From NCBI GenBank assembly GCA_033961575.1, contig CM066737.1, forward strand, positions 102,080,709-102,144,708: 64,000 bases of DNA, given 5' to 3'. The notes beneath the pieces are model-generated. The model worked only from the letters and a program-made list of their open reading frames with translations, ran no database searches and was not told the DNA's origin. The stretch comes from Aselliscus stoliczkanus. Its lineage: Eukaryota; Chordata; Mammalia; Chiroptera; Hipposideridae. This document shows, in pieces, positions 36,101 through 44,130 of this stretch (its first letter is position 1; every line of letters begins with the position of its first letter). A program made the position numbers and the translations under genes.

Positions 36101-39100
36101 GGCTTGCAGAATTGAATGAAATGATAAAGGTAAAGGAAAGAGAGAAGGTTCTCCAAGGTCAGAAAATACATACATTTATCAGAGTTAAGAGGGGAAGGTA
36201 GAGTTTAAGCCTTGCTGTTAGAACGGGAAAATAATCAGATAGTGGTTTCCAGGCATATATAAGAATATTAATAGTCTTCTGCGGCCGGCCGAGTTGCGTG
36301 TTGGTTGAGAGATGGTTTTGGGATGCCAGGGACCCCGGTTCGGATCCCACATATGAGGGCTAGTGACACTGCCCTCTACAGCTAACAGCAGTTCCACCTG
36401 GAGCTGGGCTGTGCGAGCCCCGGTGATGGTGTGGGCTGCAGCCCCTGCTGCAGTGGGCTGCCATAGGCTACAGTGAGCGGCCGGCAGCCAGCGTGAGCGG
36501 CTGGCAGCCAGCGTGAGCTGCCAATAGCCGCGGTGAGTGACATCCAGAGGCCGGCGAAACCATCTGCCTCATCCGGGAAGAGCACAATGACGATGCCGGC
36601 ATGGGCCAGTGGGGTGACGTCCTCCGCAAATGGACTGAGGAACAAAAGGACAGCAACTTGTCTGTTCCCCTCCCCCAATTCCCCAATAAAATCTTTAAAA
36701 AATAATAATAATAATCTGAAGAGGCTGGTTACTTTTTCCAAAATATCATATTTCATACAATTTTAGAATCTTCATGTTGGAAGGGACTTTCGAAGTTACC
36801 TAATTCAACCTCCTATACAGGTAGCCCCAACTCCCAGGGATGGGGAGCACATGACTTCTAAGGGCAGCCAATTATTACTGTTATCCATCTCTAACTTGGA
36901 AAAACCCTTTCACTTCCCCTGTCATTTCTACCTCTCAGACAAAATAAGATCTGTCCTCTTAAGTAATACAAAAATGACCTTTTTTTCTAAAAACAAAACA
37001 AACAAACAAACAAAAAACCTGTCAGAATTTTGAACAATGATGCCCCTCACTTTCTTCTTCTTCAAGCTATTGTACAATCTCCCGTTCCTTTTATTTATTT
37101 ATTTATATATTTATTTATTTATTTATTTATTTTTAAAGGTTTTATTGGGGCATTGGGGGGAGGGGAACAGCGTTGGGGAATCAGGAAAGGGGAACAGCTG
37201 TCTTTTTGTTCTTCAGTCTAGTTGCGGAGGACGTTGCTTCACTGGCCCATGTTGGTATCATCATTGTGCTCTTCCCGGATGAGGCAGATCAGTCGCCGGC
37301 CTCTGGATGGTTGCTCACCGCTGCTATTGGCCGCCCACGCTGGCTGCCAGCCGCTCATGCTGGCTGCCAGCCACTCTCTGTAGCCTATGGCAGCCCACTG
37401 CAGCAGGGGCTGCAGCCTACACCGTCACTGGGGCTCGCACAGCCCAGCTCCAGGTGGAGCTGCTGTTAGCCGTAGAGGGCAGTGTCACTGGCCCTCATAT
37501 GTGGGATCCAAACCGCGGCTGCTGGCATCCCAAGCCAACTCTTAACCAACGCGCCACTTGGCCAGCCCTCCAGTTCCTTTTAGTATTGTTCATAAACCAT
37601 GGGATCCAAGCTCTTGACCATATGTCTGCATTCCTCATGGTAAACATGGGTTTGTCATCAGACCTAAATTGGGATTTTACTTCTATATCAAAGCAGACAT
37701 GTAGTTTCCTATGTACACACTAACTTTGGAGTGCTTTTAGTCGTAAACTAAACAAGTTAGGTACCTAGAACTTGAAATACGTTTTCCCTACAGAAGAAGA
37801 GGAGGATTGCCTAATTTACAGTCCCACTGCAAATACTAATAGCACTTTCCAAAGGAGACGGAAGAGGAGGTGGCCCTTCTTCCATTCCTGGGCATGGACT
37901 GACCTTAGGGATGGCTTTAAAAAAGCCAAAGCTCATCTTTGGCCACCCTCCCACTTATTTAAACTGTGTGACTGACTCAAGATATTCAATACTCTCAAAG
38001 GTATGGGTATTTTCTTTTCTTTTTTTTAAAGAAAGAGTACAGATAAAGCTCTAATTTGGTCGACTTTAACAAAAACCAACCAACCAATCTGTGGACAAGG
38101 TTACTTTGGAGCATGAGGCCTTCAGGGAGGTAGGGAGCTTTTCAGTGAGTTCCCTCATAAACTGCCCTCCTCTGAAGCAGGTGATCATAAGAGGGCTAAG
38201 TCTACGTTTATCAGGAGGGAGGGCAAAGGGTGGGAAGGTTTGGTTTTGGACGAGGGAGTGGAAAGTAGGCCTCCGTGTCCACCACTTGTAACTGGTGAGT
38301 TGCCTAAATTTATAAATACATCACCACAAACCAGAAGTATTTAGGGTCCAATCTTGAAGGGAGGCACTAAACAAATGTTTACAGAACAAATGAGGCTCCT
38401 AGAAGATTCCATGTAGATTTTTAAAGGCTAAAGAAACTAATCTACTTAGTGGAACTCAGGCTCAAAGATGTTTAGTTTCAGCTTTCAAAACATAGATGGG
38501 GGGCCAGCCGAGTGGCGCATTGGTTAAGCGCTGGTTTTGGGATGCCAGCGGCCCCGGTTCGGATCCCACATGAGGGCCAGTGACACTGCCCTCTACAGCT
38601 AACAACAGCTCCACCTGGAGCTGGGCTGTGCGAGCCCCGGTGATGGTGTGGGCTGCAGCCCCTGCTGCAGTGGGCTGCCATAGGCTACAGTGAGTGGCCC
38701 GCAGCCAGCGTGAGCAGCTGGCAGCCAAGCGTGAGCGGCTGGCAGCCAAGCGTGAGCTGCCAATAGCTGCGATGAGCGACATCCAGAGGCCAGCGACCAA
38801 TCTGCCTCATCCGGGAAGAGCGCAATGACTATACCAACAGTGAAGCAACATCCTCCGCAACTAGACTGAAGAACAAAAAGACAGCAACTTGTCTGTTCCC
38901 CTTCCCCGATTCCCCAACGCTGTTCCCCTCCGCCAATTCCCCAATAAAATCTTTAAAAAAAAAAAAAAGTTTAAAAAAAAACATAAAAAAACATAGATGG
39001 GTCGGGCTGGCCGAGTGGCGCGGTGGTTAAGCGCTGGCTTGGGAAGCCAGAGGCCCCGGTTTGGGTCCCACATATGAGGGACAGTAACACTGCCCTCAAA

Positions 39101-42000
39101 AAAAAAAAAGGATACCTGGCCAAGTGGCACAGTGGTTAAGTGCTGGCTTGGGAAGCCAGCAGCCCCGGTTTGGGTCCCACATACGAGGGCTGGTGACACT
39201 GACATCAAAAAAAAAAAAAAAAAAAAAGAAAGAAAGAAACATAGATGGGTCGGGCGGCCAAATGGAGCGTTGGCTTGGGAGCCCCAGCTCTGAGCAGCAG
39301 GGATCTGGTTTGGATCCCATATGAGGGCCAGTGACGCTGCGCCCTCTACAGCTAAGATGGTGAACAACAGCTGGGGCTGGGCTGCCATGAGTCCCGGGTG
39401 ATGGTGTAGGCTGCAGCCCCTGCTGCAGTGGGCTGCCATAGGCTACAGTGAGTGGCCGGCAGCCAGCGTGAGCGGCAGGCAGCCGATGTGAGCTGCTGTG
39501 AGCTGCCATGAGCAGTCGTGAGCAGCCGTCCAATGGCAAGTGAGCAACAGCCTCACCCGGGAAGAGCACAATGATAATACCAACATGGACCAGTGAAGCG
39601 ACGTCCTCCACAACCAGACTGAAGAACAAAAGGACAGCAACTTGTCTGTTCCCCTCCTCCAATTCCCCAATAAAATGTTTAAAAAAACAAATGAACAACA
39701 ACAAAAAAAAAAACATTGATGGGTCTTTTGTTTTTTTAAGAGGGCAGTGTCACTGGCCCTCATATGTGGGATCTGAACCCGCATCCCCTGGCCTCCCAAG
39801 CCAGCTCTTAGCCACTGCGCCAATCGGCTGGCTCTTGATGGGTCTTTTTAAAGATAACATATCTCTTAGGATGAATATGTAGAAATGAAAAAATATCTGA
39901 TCATCTCTCGTCTTTCTGAAGACTTCCATATAAACTAGAACCTTTACATCTTTTTAAAAATCACATAAATATCAGAACCAAAAGAGCTCTCATTTATTTG
40001 GAAGCTTTAAATTCACAATGTGTGGGCAGGGAAGGGGATACTTTAACCTTGGCTTCCTCAAACATCAAGAGAATCTGGTGCGATCACAGCATTAGGCTCC
40101 AAAGTCGACATCAATATCGAATACACATTTGTCAAAAACTATTCAGAGGTCTTTATTACTAAATACAAACAAGAAGTTCAATAAAGCCATCACTAAGTTG
40201 TTGTTTTTTTTTTTTAGCTGAGCCATCCTGCCACCTGTTGGCAGCTCAGCGTGGAACTGCTGTTGCTAAGAGCTGAAGAGCTCAGCTCGCACTCTTGAGT
40301 GAGCTCTTAACCAACTGAGCCACTGGGCCCCCGTCACTAAGTTTTAAGAAGCCATTTTTTTTTTTGAGGGCAGTGTCATTGGCCCTCATATGTGGGACCG
40401 AACCGGGGCCAGTGACCTCCCAAGCCAGCACTTAACCACCGCGCCACTCGGCCGGCCCTTAAGAAGCCAATTTTGACAGTCCTTTGGAGAAAAATGAAAA
40501 TGGTTCTCTAAATTCTATGAAATCGGGTAAACCCCCATACGCTGCTTTTCCTAATGTGGTCCCATTTTTATCTGTCCCAACTACTTAATATAGCGTTTCT
40601 GCTCTGGCCAAATTATATCCTCACATATCTCTCCAATAGGCCAAGCTCCTTTCTTCCCAATTTTCTACACAGGAACAGTCATTTCCTCTTTAGTAATTTT
40701 ATTACACAGCACTTAGTGTTATTTCTTTCGTGCACCGTTTGGGGGCCTTGGACTGAGATTATGTACTGCCGTGATTTGAAGTTACGTCTGTTTTCCGTGC
40801 CTTTCCACACTGAAATAAAACTTTCTGAATGTGAGAGCCTTTCTTATTCAAATACGTTTCTCTACTCAGGCTCCAGCCCCACCCTGGTGCTCTTGCCTTT
40901 TAGTAGGTTCTTTAAAAATGCTCGCTAAATTGAATATCTACTTTTGCTACAGTTTTCGCAGTTGTAGTGCTGTCAGCTTTAGGACCTATCTTCTCAAAGG
41001 GATTTTCATTGACTAAGCTGGCGGCGATCTCTCCACACAGAATCAGAATTACTAGAGCATCTGTTTATCCTTCAGGTCTACTGCTTTTACTCTCTTCCCT
41101 AACCACACAGTCAACTCTGGAAAGAGTACAGGCTTTTGAAGTTAGACAAGCCTAAGTTCAAACTCCACCGCTACCAGTTACTATCAGTACTCAGGCAAGG
41201 AACTCTGGGCTTATTCTCCCAACTCACTAGATGTCTAACAGATGAAATGAGATATCGTTCATAAAACATCTAGTACTGAAACTTGTACATCACAGACAAA
41301 AATTGGCAGGAAAAAGGTCCCCACTGAACCTAAAAAGCAGATGAGCCGAGACCTTGGATAACTCTTCCTCAATTTACTTCGGACAATATATTCTGCCCTA
41401 AGGACAGGAACATACTTTTTTCAGCCAACTCAAGCTCTCCAATAGCTCCCCTCCCGGGGGTGGGGGATTGAGGTGGTGAAAGTTGGCAAGTTGACCAAAC
41501 CTAAAGCTGTCGGGTCACACCGCTTTACTGCGGCCTTGCTCCCAATGTTTACACTTTGCAAAGAGTGACAAGTCACCAGGAACTTCAGGCTCAGGATTTG
41601 ACTGCTAGATAAAGCTTTGGCCTTGCTCAGTTCTTCACCAACCTCTTCCGTCCTGCGAGGACCTACAGACAAGACACACCTTCCTCTACCCCCACCCCCA
41701 CCCGCGATCAGTCGGGCCAGTGCCCCAGGGGTGTCAACAGGAAGGTTGCGGGCACTCCCCGACAGTCTCTGATCCCGGGGCAGACTCACTGCCGAGGCCT
41801 TTGGCCTGGTGAAGGAGCTCCTGGTCCTCGGCTTGCTGCGACTTCCCCTCCGCCGACTCCACTACCGCCTCGGAGCGCTGCTCGGGTGGAGGGTCTCCTT
41901 TAGGCTGCCCGTCTTCCTTAGGCTGCCCGTCTCCCTCGGGCTGGCAGTCACCCGCCTCCGGCTGCTGCAAGCCAAGCCAACTGCTCAAACCCCGGAACAT
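11997..42000 (-). CDS. SYAP1: SYAP1, synapse-associated protein 1, complete in nine exons
   Basis: Minus-strand coding exons are 42000-41790, 32318-32200, 31380-31314, 27631-27558, 22250-22111, 16368-16220, 14841-14783, 14334-14193 and 12124-11997. They sum to 1,089 bp and join in frame to 362 residues plus TAG. The protein starts [15 protein letters not shown] and ends EKMLQEEN, as in mammalian SYAP1 (352 aa in human, from memory). It has an acidic N-terminus, an amphipathic [20 protein letters not shown] helix, and a BSD domain over exons 5-6 (about residues 160-220) with the diagnostic Phe-Trp pair in [20 protein letters not shown] charged, coiled-coil-like C-terminus follows. Known role: a cytosolic/Golgi-associated adaptor reported to promote Akt1 phosphorylation. 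Most of the extra length comes from a repeat in exon 1. I see no frameshift or stop; it looks functional. Confidence 0.97.
12455..12715 (-). mobile_element. MIR SINE remnant
   Basis: Ancient mammalian MIR signature in reverse: GAGCACTTACTGAGCCAGGT, ACAAATGGGGAAATG, GACTTGCCCAAGATCACACA. Diverged and without target duplication, as expected for its age. Confidence 0.8.
12988..13107 (+). mobile_element. SINE, type A
   Basis: Plus copy flanked by TAAAAAGTTAAGCTAA at 12,972-12,987 and 13,108-13,123, a perfect 16-bp duplication. Confidence 0.93.
13134..13243 (-). mobile_element. SINE, type A
   Basis: Reversed copy flanked by TAAAATTCCTTTT (13,121 and 13,244). It lies 26 bp from the plus-strand copy, forming a potential RNA hairpin inside intron 8. 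Confidence 0.92.
14193..14334 (-). CDS. SYAP1: SYAP1 exon 8
   Basis: 142 bp, entered in phase 0 after a CAG acceptor and left after GAA-G with donor GTACAA. Encodes the acidic DEEEISTSP region, a [20 protein letters not shown] helix and the [12 protein letters not shown] stretch. Confidence 0.96.
14335..14782 (-). other. SYAP1: SYAP1 intron 7
   Basis: A 448-bp intron of unique sequence. Donor GTAATA and acceptor TTCCAG. No repeat recognised. Confidence 0.9.
14783..14841 (-). CDS. SYAP1: SYAP1 exon 7
   Basis: 59-bp exon after a TTCTTAG acceptor. Encodes [20 protein letters not shown], one of the best conserved SYAP1 stretches. Ends in phase 0 before donor GTAATA. Confidence 0.96.
14842..16219 (-). 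other. SYAP1: SYAP1 intron 6
   Basis: Mostly unique AT-rich sequence with a purine-rich (GA) tract near 15,850-16,080 and one type A SINE at 15,347-15,449. Donor GTATAT and acceptor TTAG. Confidence 0.88.
15347..15449 (+). mobile_element. SINE, type A
   Basis: Plus copy with a small internal deletion in the GGGAAGCCAGCGG segment. Flanked by AAAGGAAATACTAAAG at 15,331-15,346 and 15,450-15,465, a perfect duplication. Confidence 0.93.
16220..16368 (-). CDS. SYAP1: SYAP1 exon 6 (BSD domain, second half)
   Basis: 149 bp, entered with one base completing the Leu codon of exon 5. Begins [20 protein letters not shown], with the Phe-Trp pair diagnostic of BSD domains, then a Gln/Ala stretch ending ...[10 protein letters not shown]. 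The last part differs most from the human protein. Donor is GTATAT. Confidence 0.96.
18940..19225 (-). mobile_element. Old L1 fragment
   Basis: Phrases such as ACCCATGACCTAACTTCAAT, AATTATCAGCATTTTGCCAA and ATAACCTTTCACCCATAAAT match the familiar antisense L1M 3'-region text. Diverged. Confidence 0.6.
19227..19307. mobile_element. 81-bp palindromic mariner MITE
   Basis: TTGGGTTGTCGGAAAAGTCA starts the element and its reverse complement ends it; the arms pair over about 24 bp. TA dinucleotides flank both ends (19,225-19,226 and 19,308-19,309), the Tc1/mariner target signature. No coding capacity. A second full copy is at 27,263-27,344 and a broken one at 62,148-62,204. Confidence 0.92.
19370..19770. 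other. Unrecognised GC-rich patch, possible pseudogene
   Basis: A GC-rich island in AT-rich intron with long open frames on both strands, including 117 codons on the minus strand. The plus reading has stops in an otherwise protein-like frame. I do not recognise it. It could be a decayed retrocopy or a UTR fragment. Confidence 0.25.
20690..20950 (+). other. Unrecognised protein-like patch, possible pseudogene
   Basis: About 60 codons open on the plus strand (from about 20,763, no ATG at the start) reading through [20 protein letters not shown]. The composition looks coding, but I cannot name a parent gene and see no splice sites or tail. Confidence 0.25.
21580..22105 (+). mobile_element. Solo LTR of an endogenous retrovirus, copy 1
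   Basis: Aligns end to end with the reverse complement of 51,920-52,466. Both copies start TGGGTCTCTGCAT and end CCGA(T/C)(G/A)ACA, so the TG...CA termini are canonical. It has a TATA-like GATTAAAAAC near 21,807. The polyadenylation signal seen in copy 2 is degraded here. No gag, pol or env is attached. The flanking 5-bp sequences do not match each other. It lies antisense to SYAP1, and its last base is 5 bases from the donor of exon 5. Confidence 0.75.
22111..22250 (-). CDS. SYAP1: SYAP1 exon 5 (BSD domain, first half)
   Basis: 140 bp. After a CCAAG acceptor it encodes [20 protein letters not shown], then [20 protein letters not shown] and FALVPKL. The donor is GTAAG, with the sixth and following intron bases contributed by the adjacent LTR terminus. 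Confidence 0.96.
23470..23690 (-). mobile_element. MIR SINE remnant
   Basis: CACTTTACAGATGAGGAAAC and AGTGGCAGGGCCAGGACTCC are reverse-orientation MIR phrases. Confidence 0.75.
24588..24672 (+). mobile_element. 5'-truncated SINE, type A
   Basis: Starts mid-element at CACTGGCTTGGGAAGCC, lacking the tRNA-like head. Perfect target duplication AAGATGGATCGTTTC at 24,573-24,587 and 24,673-24,687, so it was truncated at insertion, not later. Confidence 0.92.
24720..25110 (-). mobile_element. Old L1 3'-region fragment
   Basis: GTCATAAACATCTTCCCAC and AATTCCTAGAAGTGGGATTT are characteristic of antisense old L1 3' regions. 25,110-25,850 is unique or too diverged to name. Confidence 0.55.
25851..26297 (+). 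mobile_element. Long SINE, type C
   Basis: Complete plus copy: type A-like head (GGTTAAGCGCTGGTTTTGGG), GC-rich body and CCCCAATAAAAAATCTTAAA end. Flanked by AACAAAGCTTG on both sides (about 25,839 and 26,307). Confidence 0.9.
26803..27231 (-). mobile_element. Long SINE, type C
   Basis: Reversed copy starting TTTAAAGATTTTATTGGGGA and ending in ACTCGGCCGGCCC. With 25,851-26,297 it forms a large inverted pair within intron 4. Confidence 0.9.
27263..27344. mobile_element. 82-bp palindromic mariner MITE
   Basis: Second full copy of the family at 19,227, starting TTGGGTTGTCAGAAAAGTCA with matching inverted end and TA on both sides. It lies 32 bp beyond the head end of a type C SINE. Confidence 0.92.
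27558..27631 (-). CDS. SYAP1: SYAP1 exon 4
   Basis: 74 bp after a TTTTAG acceptor. Encodes [20 protein letters not shown] then LALSA, ending in phase 0 before donor GTAAGT. The PPWV motif is conserved in SYAP1. Confidence 0.96.
29530..29655 (+). mobile_element. MIR SINE remnant
   Basis: ACTTACCAGCTGAGTGACCT and GGCAAGTTACTTAACCTGGC are plus-orientation MIR core phrases. A second weaker MIR-like piece precedes it near 29,345-29,440. Confidence 0.8.
30063..30198 (+). mobile_element. LINE-1 3' end
   Basis: GATGTATTATAGAATTGTAC, then CCCCAATAAACTTTAATTAA with an A-rich end. This is the terminal L1 sequence familiar from laurasiatherian genomes. A type A SINE starts directly at its A-tail. Confidence 0.7.
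30201..30303 (+). mobile_element. SINE, type A
   Basis: Plus copy, head GGGCTGCCCGAGTGGCGCGG, inserted in the A-rich tail of the preceding L1 end. Confidence 0.9.
31128..31270 (+). mobile_element. SINE, type B
   Basis: Head GGGCCAGCCACGTGGCTCAC, end GGTGGCAGGATGGCTCAGGT plus a long A-run. TTGGCAGGTAAG is repeated on both sides. Confidence 0.9.
31314..31380 (-). CDS. SYAP1: SYAP1 exon 3
   Basis: 67 bp after a GACAG acceptor. Encodes [20 protein letters not shown] then KS; donor GTATGG. A SINE ends only about 45 bp beyond the donor. Confidence 0.96.
31381..32199 (-). other. SYAP1: SYAP1 intron 2
   Basis: An 819-bp AT-rich intron without recognisable repeats or genes. Donor GTACAT. Confidence 0.9.
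32200..32318 (-). CDS. SYAP1: SYAP1 exon 2
   Basis: 119 bp; its first two bases finish the Asn codon split from exon 1. Encodes [20 protein letters not shown] then [20 protein letters not shown], the amphipathic helix region. Donor GTACAT. Confidence 0.97.
32412..32520 (+). mobile_element. SINE, type A
   Basis: Full-length copy close to the apparent consensus. Target duplication AAGAATCTTA at 32,402-32,411 and 32,521-32,530. It lies about 90 bp upstream of the exon 2 acceptor. Confidence 0.93.
32798..32902 (-). mobile_element. SINE, type A
   Basis: Reversed copy (TTTTTGAGGGCAGTGTCACT start, CTCGGCCGGCCC end). With 32,412-32,520 it forms an inverted pair 278 bp apart. Confidence 0.9.
34279..34740 (+). 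mobile_element. Long SINE, type C
   Basis: Nearly the same as the copy at 25,851. AAAAGAACAGGGTT lies before it (34,264), after it (34,742) and again at about 35,014 after the next two SINEs. Confidence 0.92.
34756..35012 (+). mobile_element. SINE heterodimer (type B + type A)
   Basis: Type B (34,756-34,890), a short A-rich linker, then type A (34,910-35,012). AAAAGAACAGGGTT brackets the pair, not the individual units. Same order and orientation as the pair at 1,688-1,950. Confidence 0.82.
35231..35260. repeat. (AAAC)n microsatellite
   Basis: About seven AAAC tetranucleotides. Confidence 0.9.
35680..35800 (-). mobile_element. MIR SINE remnant
   Basis: CTCACAACCATCCTGGGAAG and CCCACTTTACAGATAGGAAG are reverse MIR phrases. 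Confidence 0.7.
36283..36712 (+). mobile_element. Long SINE, type C
   Basis: Plus copy with the head GGCCGGCCGAGTTGCGTGTT, body, and CCCCAATAAAATCTTTAAAA end followed by (AAT)n. Confidence 0.9.
37090..37568 (-). mobile_element. Long SINE, type C, with (TTTA)n tail
   Basis: Reversed copy whose tail has become a TTTA microsatellite (37,090-37,130). GTTCCTTTTA flanks both sides (37,084 and 37,573). Confidence 0.9.
38502..39832. mobile_element. SINE pile-up: five elements at one target sequence
   Basis: In order: type C plus (38,502-38,980), type A plus (39,003-39,103), type A plus (39,113-39,215), type C plus, headless variant (39,247-39,712), type A minus (39,733-39,832). The target phrase ACATAGATGGG, or slight variants, recurs at about 38,488, 38,991, 39,239, 39,712 and 39,834. 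The first type C copy carries an extra unit of the internal CGTGAGCGGCTGGCAGCCAA repeat. Confidence 0.88.
40201..40458 (-). mobile_element. Two reversed SINEs, type B then type A
   Basis: Type B 40,201-40,332 has duplication TCACTAAGTT; type A 40,355-40,458 has its own duplication TTAAGAAGCCA. Unlike the heterodimers elsewhere, these are two independent insertions. Confidence 0.88.
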
Positions 42001-42330
42001 CCCGCCCTTCGGGCCGCTGCCGCGGGTACGGGTCACCGGAGACCCTAGCGGGCGACGCCTTCAGAACGCGCGTCTCCCAAGAAGATGACCGGAAGTGCGA
42101 CCCCAGAGCAACCAATCTATTCGTCTCCCCGCCTCTATAGCAACTCCGACGCCGGCCGCGCTGTGTCACTTCCGTTCAGGGGCCCGCCCCCTCTGGCTGT
42201 TTGTTTCGGTAACGATTACGCGTGTGGAGACCTGAGGAACCGCTTTTCCCAGGTAGCTCGCTCCGCCTCTTTCCCGCCATCACCAGCTTTCTAGTAACGG
42301 ACCGAGCGTGTAAACGGCGTCTTTGTCACA
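41700..42330 (-). promoter_or_regulatory. SYAP1: SYAP1 CpG-island promoter
   Basis: GC- and CpG-rich sequence around and upstream of the SYAP1 start codon. Upstream of the ATG are an ETS-type CCGGAAGT (42,089-42,096), a CCAAT box (42,112-42,116) and a second ETS core ACTTCCG (42,168-42,174). There is no TATA box. The start site itself cannot be fixed; it is probably between 42,010 and 42,110. Confidence 0.75.
41790..42000 (-). CDS. SYAP1: SYAP1 exon 1 (start exon)
   Basis: 211 coding bases from ATG at 42,000-41,998 to donor GTGAGT. I chose this ATG over an upstream in-frame one at 42,036 because the protein then begins [15 protein letters not shown] as in other mammals. A repeated [14 protein letters not shown] segment makes this exon 12 residues longer than human as I remember it. 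Confidence 0.95.
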
Positions 42331-42625
42331 CTAAGCAGCTTGGCTGGTGACTTAGCCTCGCCTTTTCAGGTCCAGTTGGGCTGGCCCCGTGGAAATGGAT
42401 ATCTTTAGCCTCCTCCTGCGTCGGAATCGAAACTAACCGAGAACGTCTAGGTCCAGCTACCAATTTACAGGGACTATAGACGACGGAGGAAGGTGTTGAC
42501 GAACATTACGGGATACAGGCAGCAGAATCTAGGTTGTGAAAAACCACAGGACAGAGAATATTGTTTATTCAAATATATTGCAAGGAAAGGGAGAAGGGGA
42601 ACCTATAGATTCAAAACGATTTAAG

Positions 42626-42748
42626 AGGGCCGGCCGAGTGGCGCGGTGATTAAGCGCTGGCTTGGGAAGCCACCGGCCCTGGTTCGGATCCCACGTATGA
42701 GAGCCCGTGACACTGCTCTCAAAAAAAAAGAAAAAGAAAACAAAAACA
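42626..42748 (+). mobile_element. SINE, type A
   Basis: Plus copy in the intergenic region. CAAAACGATTTA repeats on both sides (about 42,612 and 42,747). 42,330-42,620 upstream shows no gene. Confidence 0.88.
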
Positions 42749-42904
42749 AAACGATTTACGAGACATAATGCGTGGCACTTTGTGGATTTTATTCGAATCC
42801 TAATTCAAAAAAACGCATTGGGGAAAAAAGTATGACTATAAGAACTGGAAGTTTGGGCACTGGATAGATCATTAAATCATGGAATTGCTAAATTTTCAAA
42901 AAAA

Positions 42905-43007
42905 ATTTTTTTTTCGAGGGCAGTGCCACTGGCCCTCACATGTGGGACCGAACCGGGGCCGCTGGCCTCCCAAGCCGCGCCCAACTGCCGCACCACTCGG
43001 CCGGCCT
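42905..43007 (-). mobile_element. SINE, type A
   Basis: Reversed copy with a short deletion near AAGCCGCGCCCAACTGCC. It ends in CTCGGCCGGCC and is flanked by CAAAATTTT-like sequence. Confidence 0.88.
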
Positions 43008-43062
43008 CAAAATTTTAATGTGGGAGAATACACATAAAATTTACCAACTTATTTTATTTTTG

Positions 43063-43753
43063 GTTGTTAAATGATCTTTAATTGAAATTTTCCTTTGTAG
43101 TCCTTAACTAGCTGGGCATTCAGGGTGTCATCAACAGTGCAAGCCCACAGACTGGGCAGTTCCTGAGATCTCTTTAATGGTTCCAGAGAGTTCTCTAGCT
43201 AAAAATCGGTGCCGCATCTGTGGGGCAATGTTGACAACCTCATCAAAAGTGATAGTTCTACTGTGTTTAATGTTTTTTTGCTTCTTTCTGTCTCTGGACG
43301 GTTGTTTGAGGGTTTTGATGATCAGGGCAGAGGCAGAAGGTACCACCTAAATCTGGACCTATCTGTTCTGAATCGTCAGTTTCATTGTGATCCTCAGACC
43401 CTTCCAATCATGGATTGCTTTAGCAATGTCATCACCAACCTTTTTTTTTTTTTTTTGAGGGCAGTGTCACTGGCCCTCATATGTGGGACTGAACCGGGGC
43501 CGCTGGCTTCCCAAGCCAGCGCTTAACCACCGCGCCACTCGGCCGGCCCATCACCAACCTTTTTTGAAAGAGACCCAGGGGGCTGATCTTGGGGGCCAGG
43601 GCAGACGTGGCACTGACTTCCCGATGGTGCACCTCAGGTTTATGACTTTGATCTCTTTGGGGTCGAACCAATGAACTTGAGGGGCATGGTGAAGGCGGCT
43701 GGTGTTCCATGAACCAAGATTCCCGACAACTGAAGAAATTTGCACCTTGGCCT
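43063..43753 (-). pseudogene. RPL12P: RPL12 processed pseudogene
   Basis: Minus strand, intronless copy of ribosomal protein L12 mRNA. It includes 5' UTR (GGCCAAGGTGCAAATTTCTT), ATG at 43,687, residues such as ATSALAPKI and [12 protein letters not shown], and the end of the 3' UTR (CAATTAAAGATCATTTAACA). Two in-frame TAG codons replace Gln codons in the QNRQAQIEVVPSA region. The C-terminal coding part has a deletion, and a SINE splits it. It cannot make the protein. Confidence 0.93.
43441..43548 (-). mobile_element. SINE, type A, inside the RPL12 pseudogene
   Basis: Reversed copy with perfect duplication CATCACCAACC at 43,430-43,440 and 43,549-43,559. Younger than the retrocopy. Confidence 0.94.
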
Positions 43754-43773
43754 CCTCTGAGCTAAAAGCCGAT

Positions 43774-43824
43774 AACCATTTTTAAGTGTTAACCATTTTT
43801 AAGTGTTAACCATTTTTAAGTGTT
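43774..43824. repeat. 17-bp tandem repeat, three copies
   Basis: AACCATTTTTAAGTGTT occurs three times head to tail with no mismatch. The unit is L1 text, so the array expanded in place at the edge of the RPL12 retrocopy. Confidence 0.95.
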
Positions 43825-44130
43825 AAGCACATTCACATGGTTATGCAACCAATGTCCAAAACTCTTTTTGTATTACAAAACTGAAATTCTGTACCCTTTA
43901 AACAACTTCCCATTCTCTCCTCTCCCCAGGCCTTGGTAACCAAGCTACTTTCTGTATAAATTTGATTACTTCAGGAATCTCAGGTAAGTGGAATTGTACC
44001 ATGGTTGTTTTTCTGTGACTGCCTTATTTCACTTAGTAAATGTCCTTGAGGTTCACTTATATTGTAGCATGTGTCAGAATTTCTTTAAAATTCTGCCTTA
44101 AGAAAGGCTACCTTAAAAAAGGCCGAATAA

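Larger units (their letters stand above)
32319..41789 (-). other. SYAP1: SYAP1 intron 1
   Basis: The longest intron, and the repeat-richest. It holds at least 15 SINE copies, including three stacked at 34,279-35,012 and five at 38,502-39,832, plus a MIR at 35,680-35,800 and (AAAC)n and (TTTA)n microsatellites. 32,910-34,260, 37,570-38,500 and 39,840-41,400 are unique, without supported genes. Confidence 0.85.

Noticed and set aside
38861..39716. Open frames of 190-206 codons on the minus strand
   Set aside because: They run through stacked SINE copies; the translated text repeats wherever these SINEs occur in the window.
41734..42036. Upstream in-frame ATG at 42,036 as the SYAP1 start
   Set aside because: It would add 12 residues ([12 protein letters not shown]) not seen in SYAP1 of other mammals as I know it. 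The ATG at 42,000 gives the conserved N-terminus.
43131..43346. Open RPL12-like frame as a working ribosomal protein gene
   Set aside because: In-frame stops, a C-terminal deletion, absence of introns and a SINE in the coding part mark it as a processed pseudogene.
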